6,730 bases of DNA from Thermococcus sp. (GCF_027066465.1 NZ_JAMONU010000172.1:1-6730); one strand, 5' to 3'. Numbered from the stretch's first letter, positions 1 to 6,233 are shown. The notes: generated by a model from the letters alone, not told the origin. Numbers and translations are program-made.

Positions 1-751
1 CGTAGAGGAGATGCTCCCCGGCCCTGGGGGATGCCCCGAAGAGAACCCGCTCATCCGTCCTCGTTGCGGATACTATGTCGTATATGTACTCAAGGACCTC
101 ATCGCTCACCCTCACCCTTCTGACCATATCCATCAGGGAGAAAAGCTCATCCCTGCCAACGACGGGAGCTACTTCGCCGAAGTCTCCGGTGCTCTTCCTC
201 CTCAGCAACGTCAGCTCCTCTTCCCGGTCTGGATACCCCATCTCAACCTTCAGCATGAACCTGTCTATTTGAGCCTCCGGTAGGGGGTAGACACCCTCGT
301 GTTCCAGCGGATTCATCGTGGCTATCACAAGGAACGGTCTTGGTAGGGGGTGGGTTTCACCCTCTATCGTCACCTGCCTCTCCTGCATCGCTTCAAGAAG
401 TGCCGATTGAGTTTTAGGTTGCGCCCTGTTTATCTCGTCGGCCAGCACAACGTTGGCGAATATCGGCCCCTTCTTCACAACCCACTCCCCGGCCTTCTGG
501 TCGTAGTACTTAACACCTATTATGTCCGCGGGAAGCAGGTCAGGAGTAAGCTGTATCCTGGAGAAGCTCAGTCCCGTCGCCTTTGAAAAGGCCTTGGCAA
601 GTGTCGTCTTCGCAACTCCGGGAACGCCCTCAAGGAGAATGTGCCCCTCCGTTAGCAGTGCCACGGCAAGCAACTCAATTGCTTCCTCCTTTCCAACGAT
701 TTCCTTGGAGATTTCCTTCCTCAGCGCTTCAAGGAACTCCTTTCCGTCCAT
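1..751 (-). CDS. MoxR-family AAA+ ATPase (partial, C-terminus off the left edge)
   Basis: The 250 codons visible give the AAA+ core of a MoxR-type ATPase. In order: Walker A GVPGVAKTT (residues 42-50, K48), Walker B VVLADEIN (D105/E106), a MoxR-typical QPKTQSALLEAMQERQVT stretch (111-128), sensor 1 in ATMNP (N147), an arginine-finger region EAQIDRF (R164) and sensor 2 GASPRA (R243). MoxR proteins are usually about 310-330 residues, so roughly 60-80 residues of the helical lid are missing. I chose ATG 751 because GGGTGATG (762-755) lies just before it at normal spacing; an in-frame ATG at 757 lies inside that site. The gene overlaps the end of the upstream DUF4350 gene by 23 nt, so it is the third gene of the operon and probably translationally coupled. 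MoxR ATPases are thought to act as chaperones in assembling or activating vWA-containing or membrane complexes; the substrate here is unknown. The catalytic motifs look intact. Family call is firm, role inferred. Confidence 0.95.
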   Translation of the reverse strand, partial: MDGKEFLEALRKEISKEIVGKEEAIELLAVALLTEGHILLEGVPGVAKTTLAKAFSKATGLSFSRIQLTPDLLPADIIGVKYYDQKAGEWVVKKGPIFANVVLADEINRAQPKTQSALLEAMQERQVTIEGETHPLPRPFLVIATMNPLEHEGVYPLPEAQIDRFMLKVEMGYPDREEELTLLRRKSTGDFGEVAPVVGRDELFSLMDMVRRVRVSDEVLEYIYDIVSATRTDERVLFGASPRAGEHLLY

Positions 752-1772
752 TAACATCACCCAGCTTTGAACCGGTTTCGAGTTCAGCTATAAGCTTTCT
801 CAGCTTTGCCCCATCGTAGCCTCTCTCTTCAAGGCTCTTAACTATATCGTCGAGGCTGACGTTTTCAGGCCGTGAAATAGCATCCAGTAACCTGAACAAG
901 ATACGGAGGGAGAGCGAGACAAGCCGAGTTGCCAATCCGGATTCAACGAAAAGTATGAACCCAACGAGCGCTGAAAGGTAGTAGAAAACGTCCCTCCTGC
1001 TAACTGCCCTTTGAATGGTCACCGTGCCGGAGGAATAAGGATTGAGGTCCCTGTGATGCACCTCATCAATGTAGAAGACCTTTCCGGGGAAAGACGCAAC
1101 GAGATTACGGAGGAACGGCTCGTTCCACTTAAAGAGCCTGTTGGTGAACATATTGGGGTCGGCCGCTACTATCAGTTTCCCTCGACCATAACGAACCTCA
1201 TCGATAACGGGAAACGAGCCATACCTGCCGTCAAGGAGGGAAGCGTTGCTCGTGAGCAGCAGGGGATTCCTCGCATGCAGAACGGCGTGCGGACTCTCAA
1301 GGACAACGTAGTTTACACCCCTCCCCAAGGGGGACAGGAGGGCCCTTGTTATGGGGAAGAGTGAGCTTGAGTTATAAGTAACACTGATAACAACTCCCCT
1401 TGATATCCTATCTGGAACTTCCAGGGAGCTTAGAACCTCGTTGCCGACTTCAGGACCGCTCGCCAGAAGCACTGTCCCCCCATCGGAGAGAAAAGAGCGC
1501 AGGACGTTAATGTCCCCCTTCGAAAACTTAACGTCCGGTCCGATTATAATTAAGGTCCCGTTCTTAGGGGACAGTTCGGAAGTTGAGTATGGAAAGAGCA
1601 CCGGAACAACCTTGCCGGAGTGATACAGCAGGACGCCGAAGCTCGACGTTCCGTTGGGGCCGGTGTTGAGAACGCTGTAAGGAGCATCGCTCTTGAACTT
1701 GGGAACGCTTACTGGCATGATGAGGAGAAAAACGCCGATTACAGCCAAAATCGTGTAAACTACCCTCCTCAT
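729..1772 (-). CDS. DUF4350-type membrane protein of the MoxR operon
   Basis: This 347-residue protein has an N-terminal membrane anchor (about residues 5-23), an extracytoplasmic domain (about 30-255), a second TM segment (about 262-280) and a basic cytoplasmic tail. The first domain opens with PYSVLNTGPNGTSSFGVLL (31-49), the pattern by which DUF4350 proteins are recognised. It continues with LIIIGPD (74-80), a FSKGDINVLRSFLSDGGTVL stretch (83-102), GRGKLIVAADPNMF (196-209) and FYIDEVHH (233-240), as expected of a GATase-like alpha/beta fold. No catalytic Cys-His-Glu triad is evident, so a binding or scaffold role is more likely than an enzyme. The start ATG overlaps the upstream stop as ATGA (1769-1772) and follows GGTGAGGAG, so translation is probably coupled. 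DUF4350 proteins are known companions of MoxR, DUF58 and DUF4129 genes. Biochemical function is unknown; family call fairly sure. Confidence 0.85.
   Translation of the reverse strand: MRRVVYTILAVIGVFLLIMPVSVPKFKSDAPYSVLNTGPNGTSSFGVLLYHSGKVVPVLFPYSTSELSPKNGTLIIIGPDVKFSKGDINVLRSFLSDGGTVLLASGPEVGNEVLSSLEVPDRISRGVVISVTYNSSSLFPITRALLSPLGRGVNYVVLESPHAVLHARNPLLLTSNASLLDGRYGSFPVIDEVRYGRGKLIVAADPNMFTNRLFKWNEPFLRNLVASFPGKVFYIDEVHHRDLNPYSSGTVTIQRAVSRRDVFYYLSALVGFILFVESGLATRLVSLSLRILFRLLDAISRPENVSLDDIVKSLEERGYDGAKLRKLIAELETGSKLGDVNGRKGVP
755..762 (-). promoter_or_regulatory. Shine-Dalgarno site of the MoxR gene
   Basis: GGGTGATG on the minus strand fits the anti-Shine-Dalgarno end of archaeal 16S rRNA. 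It lies inside the 3' end of the DUF4350 gene. With 5 nt between GGTGA and the ATG at 751, it decides that start over the in-frame ATG at 757 and GTG at 760. Confidence 0.7.
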
Positions 1773-3505
1773 AACTCCTCACCTATGAAGAAGGATACTA
1801 TGAAGTTTGCGGCTGCCTTAAGAGCGCCCTTTACAGCACCGGACTTCAGCTTGAGCCCGGCGTAAACTTCTCTCTCATGCAGGAGCGTCAGACCGAGAAG
1901 GAAATTGCGACCGGAGTCAACTCTTGAGAGAAGCTCTCTGGGAGTGATGGAAGGCTTTACCCCAAGAACCCTGATTAACAGTCCATAGACAATCCTGTAT
2001 ACATCCCGAACAGAGCCCAGCTTCACACTGCCCTCAGGGGATGAACTCAAGCTCGGCGTCACATTACGGAATTTTAACGGCTTTTCAGATACACTAAACC
2101 TCCTGTAGAGGACAATCCCAACAGCGAGGAGGCCGAAAAAAGCCAGCACGCGAACGATGTACGCTGTTCTTGAGACGTTCACCTGAACGGGGTTTGAAGT
2201 GGATGGCAGATAATTCTTGTCCCCCTCAAAGACAACGTAGACAACGTGCCTCCCGGAAGGCAGGTTCAGATTTACGGAGAACCTACCGTTTTCGGCTTTA
2301 ACCTGACTCCACTTCTTCCCGTCAACGTAGACCTGAAGCGTAATGGGATACTCCGGACTTGGGGACACATCGCCGGTGAGCCGTAAAGTCCCCGACAAAA
2401 AGCTGAAGGAGGAAGAGAGCCGTATTAAGAGGGGAACCCTCGGAGGGATTAACCTTAGACTTAAATCGGACGGGCCGTAGCGCCAGTTACCCGAGAATTT
2501 TACGGTTGCGTTAACCGGTTGCGTGACGTTTACCAAAAACGCGAAGCTACCGTTTCCGGAGGTTACAGTTGTGAGCCTGTGACCGGCCACTAAAACAACT
2601 GTTGCGTTTGGTACGCCGTTTCCAAAGGCGTCCACGAGGTATCCCCTAACAACAATCTCGTTCCTTCTGCTCTCCCATGCCAGAATCCTCGTTGGAACCC
2701 TGCGGACGGTGAGCTGGAGGACGTTCGAGTGAAAAACTTCACCACCTGAACCCCTCCCAAAGGCGTAGACGTAGTAGACACCGGGGTTCTGAAACGAGTG
2801 CACCATCGAGAACGTTCCGTTAACAACGGCCAGTCTGTAAACCGTGCCGTTGATTGAAATCGAAACCGAGGACAAGTTCGGAGCAAACCCAAAGAGGGTC
2901 ACGTTCTGAAAAACGTAGGGAGACTCGGTGGAGGCGTAGATTAAAAGACCGCTTGGCTTCATATGGGTGACTACCAAAGAGCGGTAGTCCTTGATAACAG
3001 AACCAATTTCAGCCAGCTTTTTAGACAGGTTCTCATATGGTAGCTTCACTTCTGAACCGTTGATGACCAGAGAAATTCGCGAGAGAGCGTCCAATGCCTT
3101 TTTTGATACAGAGTACCCCTCCTCCATCAAGAGGATGGCTGAGTTTGCAGAGGTATAGTCACCGTTGAGCGTCGAGTTGTGAAACCGCAGGTATCCAAGG
3201 GAGATAAGATAAACCCCCCTCCCAAGGTCGTCAAACGAGCGCGCTAACTCGAGAACAGACCCCCCAATCCCGTAGGATAGGACGGTTGAATACGTGACGT
3301 TGGCGACGTTCCAAAAGGAGAGGGCCATCATTAAGGTAACGTTTCCGTTGAGGACGGAGCTCAAAAGCGAGGTTCCCTCCTCGAGGAGTGAACTGAAGTA
3401 CACGTAAGCCCCCGAATCGTTCCTTATCCCGTAAGCTGAACCCGGAACGGCGAGACCAGTGAGCAGGAGCACCAGCACAAGAGAAGCAAGGGCAGTTCTG
3501 CTCAT
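1769..3505 (-). CDS. Secreted Ig-like membrane-anchored protein with C-terminal DUF4129-type domain
   Basis: A type I membrane protein of 578 residues (positions here count from an ATG one codon earlier, at 3508). It has a signal peptide (about 1-25, ending VPGSA), a mostly helical region (about 33-180), three consecutive beta-rich Ig-like segments (about 188-268, 271-354 and 357-446), a TM helix (about 449-468) and a cytoplasmic end. The second segment, with LVDAFGNGVPNATVVL (291-306), resembles Big_1 or carboxypeptidase-regulatory domains; the third, with GDKNYLPSTS (429-438), is a typical Ig-like repeat end. The tail (about 500-575), with ITPRELLSRV and LTLLHEREVYAGL, fits DUF4129, a small domain found in MoxR operons and at the ends of transglutaminase-like proteins. 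No transglutaminase Cys-His-Asp signature is visible. There are 15 N-X-S/T sequons before the TM, so heavy N-glycosylation is plausible. It is the first gene of the operon. GGGGGT (3514-3509) abuts ATG 3508 and favours ATG 3505. Function is inferred to be an envelope sensor or scaffold. Confidence 0.82.
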   Translation of the reverse strand: MSRTALASLVLVLLLTGLAVPGSAYGIRNDSGAYVYFSSLLEEGTSLLSSVLNGNVTLMMALSFWNVANVTYSTVLSYGIGGSVLELARSFDDLGRGVYLISLGYLRFHNSTLNGDYTSANSAILLMEEGYSVSKKALDALSRISLVINGSEVKLPYENLSKKLAEIGSVIKDYRSLVVTHMKPSGLLIYASTESPYVFQNVTLFGFAPNLSSVSISINGTVYRLAVVNGTFSMVHSFQNPGVYYVYAFGRGSGGEVFHSNVLQLTVRRVPTRILAWESRRNEIVVRGYLVDAFGNGVPNATVVLVAGHRLTTVTSGNGSFAFLVNVTQPVNATVKFSGNWRYGPSDLSLRLIPPRVPLLIRLSSSFSFLSGTLRLTGDVSPSPEYPITLQVYVDGKKWSQVKAENGRFSVNLNLPSGRHVVYVVFEGDKNYLPSTSNPVQVNVSRTAYIVRVLAFFGLLAVGIVLYRRFSVSEKPLKFRNVTPSLSSSPEGSVKLGSVRDVYRIVYGLLIRVLGVKPSITPRELLSRVDSGRNFLLGLTLLHEREVYAGLKLKSGAVKGALKAAANFIVSFFIGEEL

Positions 3506-3524
3506 CATACCCCCAATAGGACAC

Positions 3525-3541
3525 GGGAAAGCCTTTTATAA
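3525..3541 (+). promoter_or_regulatory. Promoter of the plus-strand membrane-protein operon
   Basis: GGGAAAGCC (3525-3533) followed by TTTTATAA (3534-3541) matches the archaeal BRE plus TATA layout. The expected transcription start, about 25 nt from the box centre, is near 3563, leaving a leader of about 8 nt before ATG 3571. This excludes the in-frame GTG at 3547 as the start. The BRE here is better than the one facing the minus operon, which suggests the plus direction is the stronger. Confidence 0.6.
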
Positions 3542-3547
3542 GGTTAG
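3534..3547 (-). promoter_or_regulatory. Promoter of the MoxR-operon (minus direction)
   Basis: On the minus strand TTATAAAA (3541-3534) is a good archaeal TATA box. The upstream ACTAACC is a weak BRE. Transcription would be expected to start about 25 nt from the box centre, near 3511-3514, leaving a leader of under 10 nt before the ATG at 3505. The core is the same bases used by the plus-strand promoter. Confidence 0.6.
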
Positions 3548-3570
3548 TGGTTCTCCCCGTAAGAGGACTC

Positions 3571-4317
3571 ATGGAAGCGAAGAACGTCGCAGGGGCCGGG
3601 TTGATTGCCCTTGGCCTAACAACGGGTGTGTGGGGGTTTCTAAACGCAATCCCAAAGCTCACGAACCTTGGCATAGCCGGGATTTTTCTTGGTCTCGTCG
3701 TTCTGGCGTTCAAATCAACCGATTATGTTAAAAGAGAAAGCGTCGATGCCCTGTCAGAGTCCTATAGGGAAGTTTTCTCATCACTTTCCGAGAACCTCTA
3801 CCTTGAGGGAAACGCCGTCTTTATACCCCCCTACGAGAACCTGCCGAGGGGCGGCCTCTTCATCCCCCTCCACAGAGACTTTGAGCTGGACCTCGCGAGG
3901 CTCGACGAGAAAACCGTGTTCCTAACGGACGTCCCAAAGGACAGGCAGATGGGTCTTTTCCTCGGCCCCTTCGGAGACTCTCTCGTCAGGAGGTTTGAGG
4001 ACCACTTCGAGGGAAGTCTGGAGGGGGTCGGAAGCCAGACCGTTGAGAGCGTTGCGGATTCAGTGCTGAAGTATCTGGAACTCGCGAGCAGGGTGTATAT
4101 AGAGGAAACGGAACGCGGGTTCAGAATCGTCGTGAAGCCAAAGCTCAAGTGCAGGCCCAGCGGGTGCGAGAAAATCCCCTGCCCCGTGTGCGCATCCGTC
4201 CTGCTGGCGCTCTCAAAGGGGACCGGCCAGATTATAGAGGTGGAGAGCATCGTCCAAGGAAGGAGCGGAGTCGAAATAACTGCCAGGAAGCTCGGGGGAG
4301 TAGGAGAATGGAAGTAG
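3571..4317 (+). CDS. Two-TM protein with cytoplasmic four-cysteine domain, unrecognised family
   Basis: A 248-residue protein I cannot assign to a family with confidence. Two hydrophobic segments (about 6-24 and 32-48) form a short hairpin, followed by the basic KSTDYVKRE, so the remaining 200 residues are probably cytoplasmic. That part begins with a helical stretch, then a beta-rich core containing FIPPYENLPRGGLFIPL (84-100) and GLFLGPFGDSLVRRFED (128-144), then a helix, and ends in a cysteine cluster C194, C199, C204, C207 (Cx4Cx4Cx2C, with IPCPVC at 202-207). The cluster could bind zinc or an iron-sulfur centre; this is inference. The CPVC-then-helix ending, with LLALSKGTGQIIEVES (211-226), loosely resembles small-molecule-binding archaeal domains of the V4R kind, but I would not rely on that. 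The start is ATG 3571, preceded by GAGGA (3563-3567); the GTG at 3547 lies upstream of the expected transcript start. It overlaps the next gene by 10 nt and leads its operon. Confidence 0.8.
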   Translation: MEAKNVAGAGLIALGLTTGVWGFLNAIPKLTNLGIAGIFLGLVVLAFKSTDYVKRESVDALSESYREVFSSLSENLYLEGNAVFIPPYENLPRGGLFIPLHRDFELDLARLDEKTVFLTDVPKDRQMGLFLGPFGDSLVRRFEDHFEGSLEGVGSQTVESVADSVLKYLELASRVYIEETERGFRIVVKPKLKCRPSGCEKIPCPVCASVLLALSKGTGQIIEVESIVQGRSGVEITARKLGGVGEWK

Positions 4318-4556
4318 AGGACTACATGTTGCTCTTCCTGGCGGTGTGGGTCATTATTTCAGCGCTCGCAACGTCCAACACTGGCGTCTTCATGACGCTT
4401 ACCCTCATAGGCCTGCTCGTTACGATTGAGGTCGGGAGCCTCTTCCTGAGCAGGGAGCAGAAGGAGAGCCTTAAGCCCATGGTGGAGCTACTGATAGTTA
4501 TATTCGCGATTATCGTCATGGCAAAGGTTTACTCCATACTCTCGGGGGGAAGTTAG
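4308..4556 (+). CDS. Small three-TM membrane protein, unrecognised
   Basis: An 82-residue, very hydrophobic protein with three likely TM helices (about residues 6-22, 25-47 and 57-77). The charged loop SREQKESLK (48-56) between the second and third would sit in the cytoplasm, placing the C-terminus outside. No catalytic or binding motif is visible and I do not recognise a family. The ATG at 4308 lies 10 nt inside the end of the preceding gene, with GGGGGAG (4294-4300) upstream as ribosome binding site; a second ATG at 4326 is possible but would cut into the first TM. Its stop codon directly abuts the TTG start of the DUF1616 gene, so the three genes form one coupled operon. A partner or stabilising subunit for one of the two flanking membrane proteins is the simplest guess. 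The reading frame is open further upstream, but that part overlaps the four-cysteine gene and is not membrane-like. Confidence 0.82.
   Translation: MEVEDYMLLFLAVWVIISALATSNTGVFMTLTLIGLLVTIEVGSLFLSREQKESLKPMVELLIVIFAIIVMAKVYSILSGGS
4544..4550 (+). promoter_or_regulatory. Shine-Dalgarno site deciding the TTG start of the DUF1616 gene
   Basis: GGGGGGA lies 6 nt before the TTG at 4557, inside the last codons of the small membrane protein gene. No ATG or GTG gives a full first TM helix, so this site supports TTG as the start. Confidence 0.6.
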
Positions 4557-5558
4557 TTGAGCGAGCCAAAGGGACTCTGGAGGTACTGGGACCTGCTGAC
4601 GCTCATAGGTCTCTCAATCCTCATGGATATCCTGATAGCGGCTTTTCCTGAAAGCGTCGCCAGAAAGGCCCTTGGGCTGGCGTTCATACTGTTCTTCCCG
4701 GGCTACGCGTTCATAACTGCCCTCTTCCCGGAGAGGAAGGAACTCGACAACCTCGAAAGGCTCGCCCTGAGCTTTGGACTCAGCATAGCGATAGTTCCCC
4801 TGATAGGCCTGGCCCTCAACTACACCCCCTGGGGGATACGGCTGACCCCAATCCTCATAAGCCTGACCGCTTTCAACGTGCTCTTCTCCTTACTCGCGAT
4901 TTACAGGAGGAGAAGCGCGGTCAATCCCTGGATTCCATGGACGACCCTTGACGACGTGAAGAGGGCACTGGAGTGGGATAAAGCGAGCGGACTTGACAAG
5001 GCCTTAACAGTGGTCCTAATAGCGGCCATAGTGGTCTCCATAGGAGCCCTCGCCTACGTCGTTACCCATCCAAAGCCGGGGGAAGCGTTTACTGAGTTCT
5101 ACATACTCGGCCCCAACGGAAAGGCGAGCGATTACCCCACAAACCTAACGGTCGGTGAAAACGCCACCGTGATAATCGGGATAGTCAACCACGAACACCG
5201 CACGGTCACGTACTACGTCCAGATATGGCTCGTAAACCTGACGTGGGATGCGAAAACGAACACAACCGTTATTCACGACATATACAAGATGCCCGGCTGG
5301 TTCAACGTGACTCTCAAACCCGTCCCGGTGAACCTCGAGGGCAACTGGACGCCGGAGTTCCAGAAGAGGTACACGTTCAGCATAGACAGGCCCGGGAAGT
5401 GGCAACTGTGGTTCCTCCTTTTCAAGGACAGCCATCCAGAGGTTCCAAAACTGCCTCCAGGCTCAAACTACGTCAACACGACTGTCAGGAACCTGATTCT
5501 GGAGGCAATCAACGGAAGCGTGCAGAGCCTGAAGCTCAACATATACGTCCACAAATGA
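4557..5558 (+). CDS. DUF1616 family membrane protein
   Basis: A 333-residue protein whose first half fits the DUF1616 family. It has TM helices at about 12-29, 38-57, 69-88, 96-116 and 149-169, with LGLAFILFFPGYAFITALFP (39-58) and NLERLALSFGLSIAIVPLIG (65-84), which are the family's hallmarks. After the fifth TM, a domain of about 160 residues (from 172) begins FTEFYILGPNGKASDYPTNL (178-197) and is beta-rich. It carries eight N-X-S/T sequons (for example N196, N202, N227, N250, N319), agreeing with an extracytoplasmic location. The start codon is TTG, touching the previous stop (TAG 4554-4556), with GGGGGGA (4544-4550) at correct spacing; the first internal ATG lies within a TM helix and would break it. 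DUF1616 proteins are widespread in archaea and of unknown function; the architecture suggests a membrane-anchored surface domain. It is last in the operon, followed 68 nt later by the TasA-like gene. Confidence 0.88.
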   Translation: MSEPKGLWRYWDLLTLIGLSILMDILIAAFPESVARKALGLAFILFFPGYAFITALFPERKELDNLERLALSFGLSIAIVPLIGLALNYTPWGIRLTPILISLTAFNVLFSLLAIYRRRSAVNPWIPWTTLDDVKRALEWDKASGLDKALTVVLIAAIVVSIGALAYVVTHPKPGEAFTEFYILGPNGKASDYPTNLTVGENATVIIGIVNHEHRTVTYYVQIWLVNLTWDAKTNTTVIHDIYKMPGWFNVTLKPVPVNLEGNWTPEFQKRYTFSIDRPGKWQLWFLLFKDSHPEVPKLPPGSNYVNTTVRNLILEAINGSVQSLKLNIYVHK

Positions 5559-5582
5559 AGAAGTTTACACCACTTCAAATAG

Positions 5583-5594
5583 AAAAATATAAAA
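5583..5594 (+). promoter_or_regulatory. Promoter of the TasA-like gene
   Basis: An A-rich BRE-like stretch (5583-5587) runs into TATAAAA (5588-5594) in the 68-nt gap after the DUF1616 gene. The box centre lies 36 nt before the ATG at 5627, so a leader of about 10 nt is expected, holding GAGGGAT (5617-5623) as ribosome binding site. The gene therefore appears able to be transcribed separately from the operon upstream. Confidence 0.7.
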
Positions 5595-5626
5595 GGCATC
5601 AGAGAGTAAGAACTCCGAGGGATAGC

Positions 5627-6193
5627 ATGAGGAAGGGAACGGCCGTCATAATTTTAGCCCTCCTTCTGGCCATGGGAGGCGTTGCCAAGTCCCTGTTTAC
5701 GGACAGCGCGGTCTCGAAGGGCAACAGGATTACGAGCGGGGAGTTAGCGGTTGGCATCAGCAAGGACGGAAAGCGCTTCTACAGAGAGGTCAGACTCTTC
5801 AGTCTCGAGAACATCGTTCCGGGGGACGAAAGGTCCGTATCGTTTTACATCAAAAACCGGGGAACCGTCGATGCGAAGAGGCTCTCGCTCACGCTCCTCG
5901 TAAGAAACTACGAGGTAAAGATGTCGCCCGCGGAAGAGGAAGTAGACCCAACCCCCGAGAGGGGAGAACTCGGAAAGTGGCTGGTTCTCAGGAGCATAAA
6001 GATAGGCAACAGAACCGTCGAGCTGAACAAAACCCTCAACGAGCTGAACGGGACCGAGATAGTGCTGCCAAAGACCCTAAAACCCGGTGAAACAACCAAA
6101 GTTGAGCTAACGCTCGTGCTTCCGGCGGAGGCGGGCAACGAGTGCCAAACGGATGGAATAGACGTAACGCTCAGAATCGACGCGAGCCAGTGA
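5627..6193 (+). CDS. Secreted TasA/camelysin-like protein (archaeal bundling-pilus or biofilm-fibre candidate)
   Basis: A 188-residue secreted protein with a signal peptide (MRKG, then hydrophobic residues to about 20) followed by LFTDSAVSKGNRITSGEL (23-40). In TasA, camelysin and related SipW-dependent proteins the equivalent segment, an aromatic or Phe residue plus Asp and then the asparagine/glycine turn, starts the mature chain. Further family marks are ENIVPGDERSVSFYIKNRGT (61-80), with PGD before the first sheet and the NxGT turn, and the end NECQTDGIDVTLRIDASQ (171-188), close to the family's N-x-Y-Q ... A-x-Q finish. C173 replaces the usual tyrosine and is the only cysteine. Three N-X-S/T sequons occur (N128, N134, N141). 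Family knowledge: TasA forms Bacillus biofilm fibres, and archaeal homologues form bundling pili by donor-strand exchange. No signal peptidase or chaperone gene lies in the window. The start follows GAGGGAT at good spacing. Fibre function is inferred. Confidence 0.8.
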   Translation: MRKGTAVIILALLLAMGGVAKSLFTDSAVSKGNRITSGELAVGISKDGKRFYREVRLFSLENIVPGDERSVSFYIKNRGTVDAKRLSLTLLVRNYEVKMSPAEEEVDPTPERGELGKWLVLRSIKIGNRTVELNKTLNELNGTEIVLPKTLKPGETTKVELTLVLPAEAGNECQTDGIDVTLRIDASQ

Positions 6194-6195
6194 GC

Positions 6196-6203
6196 TTTTA
6201 TAC
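6196..6203 (+). promoter_or_regulatory. Promoter of the HAD hydrolase gene
   Basis: TTTTATAC begins 2 nt after the stop codon of the TasA-like gene. Its centre is about 34 nt before the ATG at 6234, the same spacing as at the other promoters here. GGGTGGGAG (6224-6232) serves as ribosome binding site. Confidence 0.6.
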
Positions 6204-6233
6204 TCTCCCTCCCTTTTCTTCCCGGGTGGGAGC

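Noticed and set aside
1011..1364. 117-residue plus-strand open frame
   Set aside because: Antisense to the DUF4350 coding region with no promoter or ribosome binding site; a shadow frame.
3547..3570. GTG start adding 8 residues to the four-cysteine protein
   Set aside because: It lies upstream of the transcription start expected from the TATA box and lacks a ribosome binding site; ATG 3571 has GAGGA at proper distance.
3231..3713. 160-residue minus-strand open frame spanning the divergent promoter
   Set aside because: It overlaps two well-supported genes and the promoter, and its composition is not protein-like; a frame shadow.
3831..4250. 139-residue minus-strand open frame
   Set aside because: Serine-rich antisense shadow of the four-cysteine gene.
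4149..4307. Upstream extension of the small three-TM protein (135 residues in all)
   Set aside because: The added part overlaps the cysteine-cluster coding region, is basic and not membrane-like, and ATG 4308 has its own ribosome binding site.
5225..5626. Open frame continuing 134 codons upstream of the TasA-like gene, as if a longer fusion protein
   Set aside because: The extension overlaps the well-supported DUF1616 gene in another frame, encodes a charged non-conserved-looking stretch, and would place the signal peptide internally. A TATA box and ribosome binding site precede ATG 5627.
6203..6223. Pyrimidine-rich run after the TasA-like gene as a terminator
   Set aside because: The T tract is short and broken by C residues and it lies inside the next gene's promoter-to-start region; not enough to call termination.
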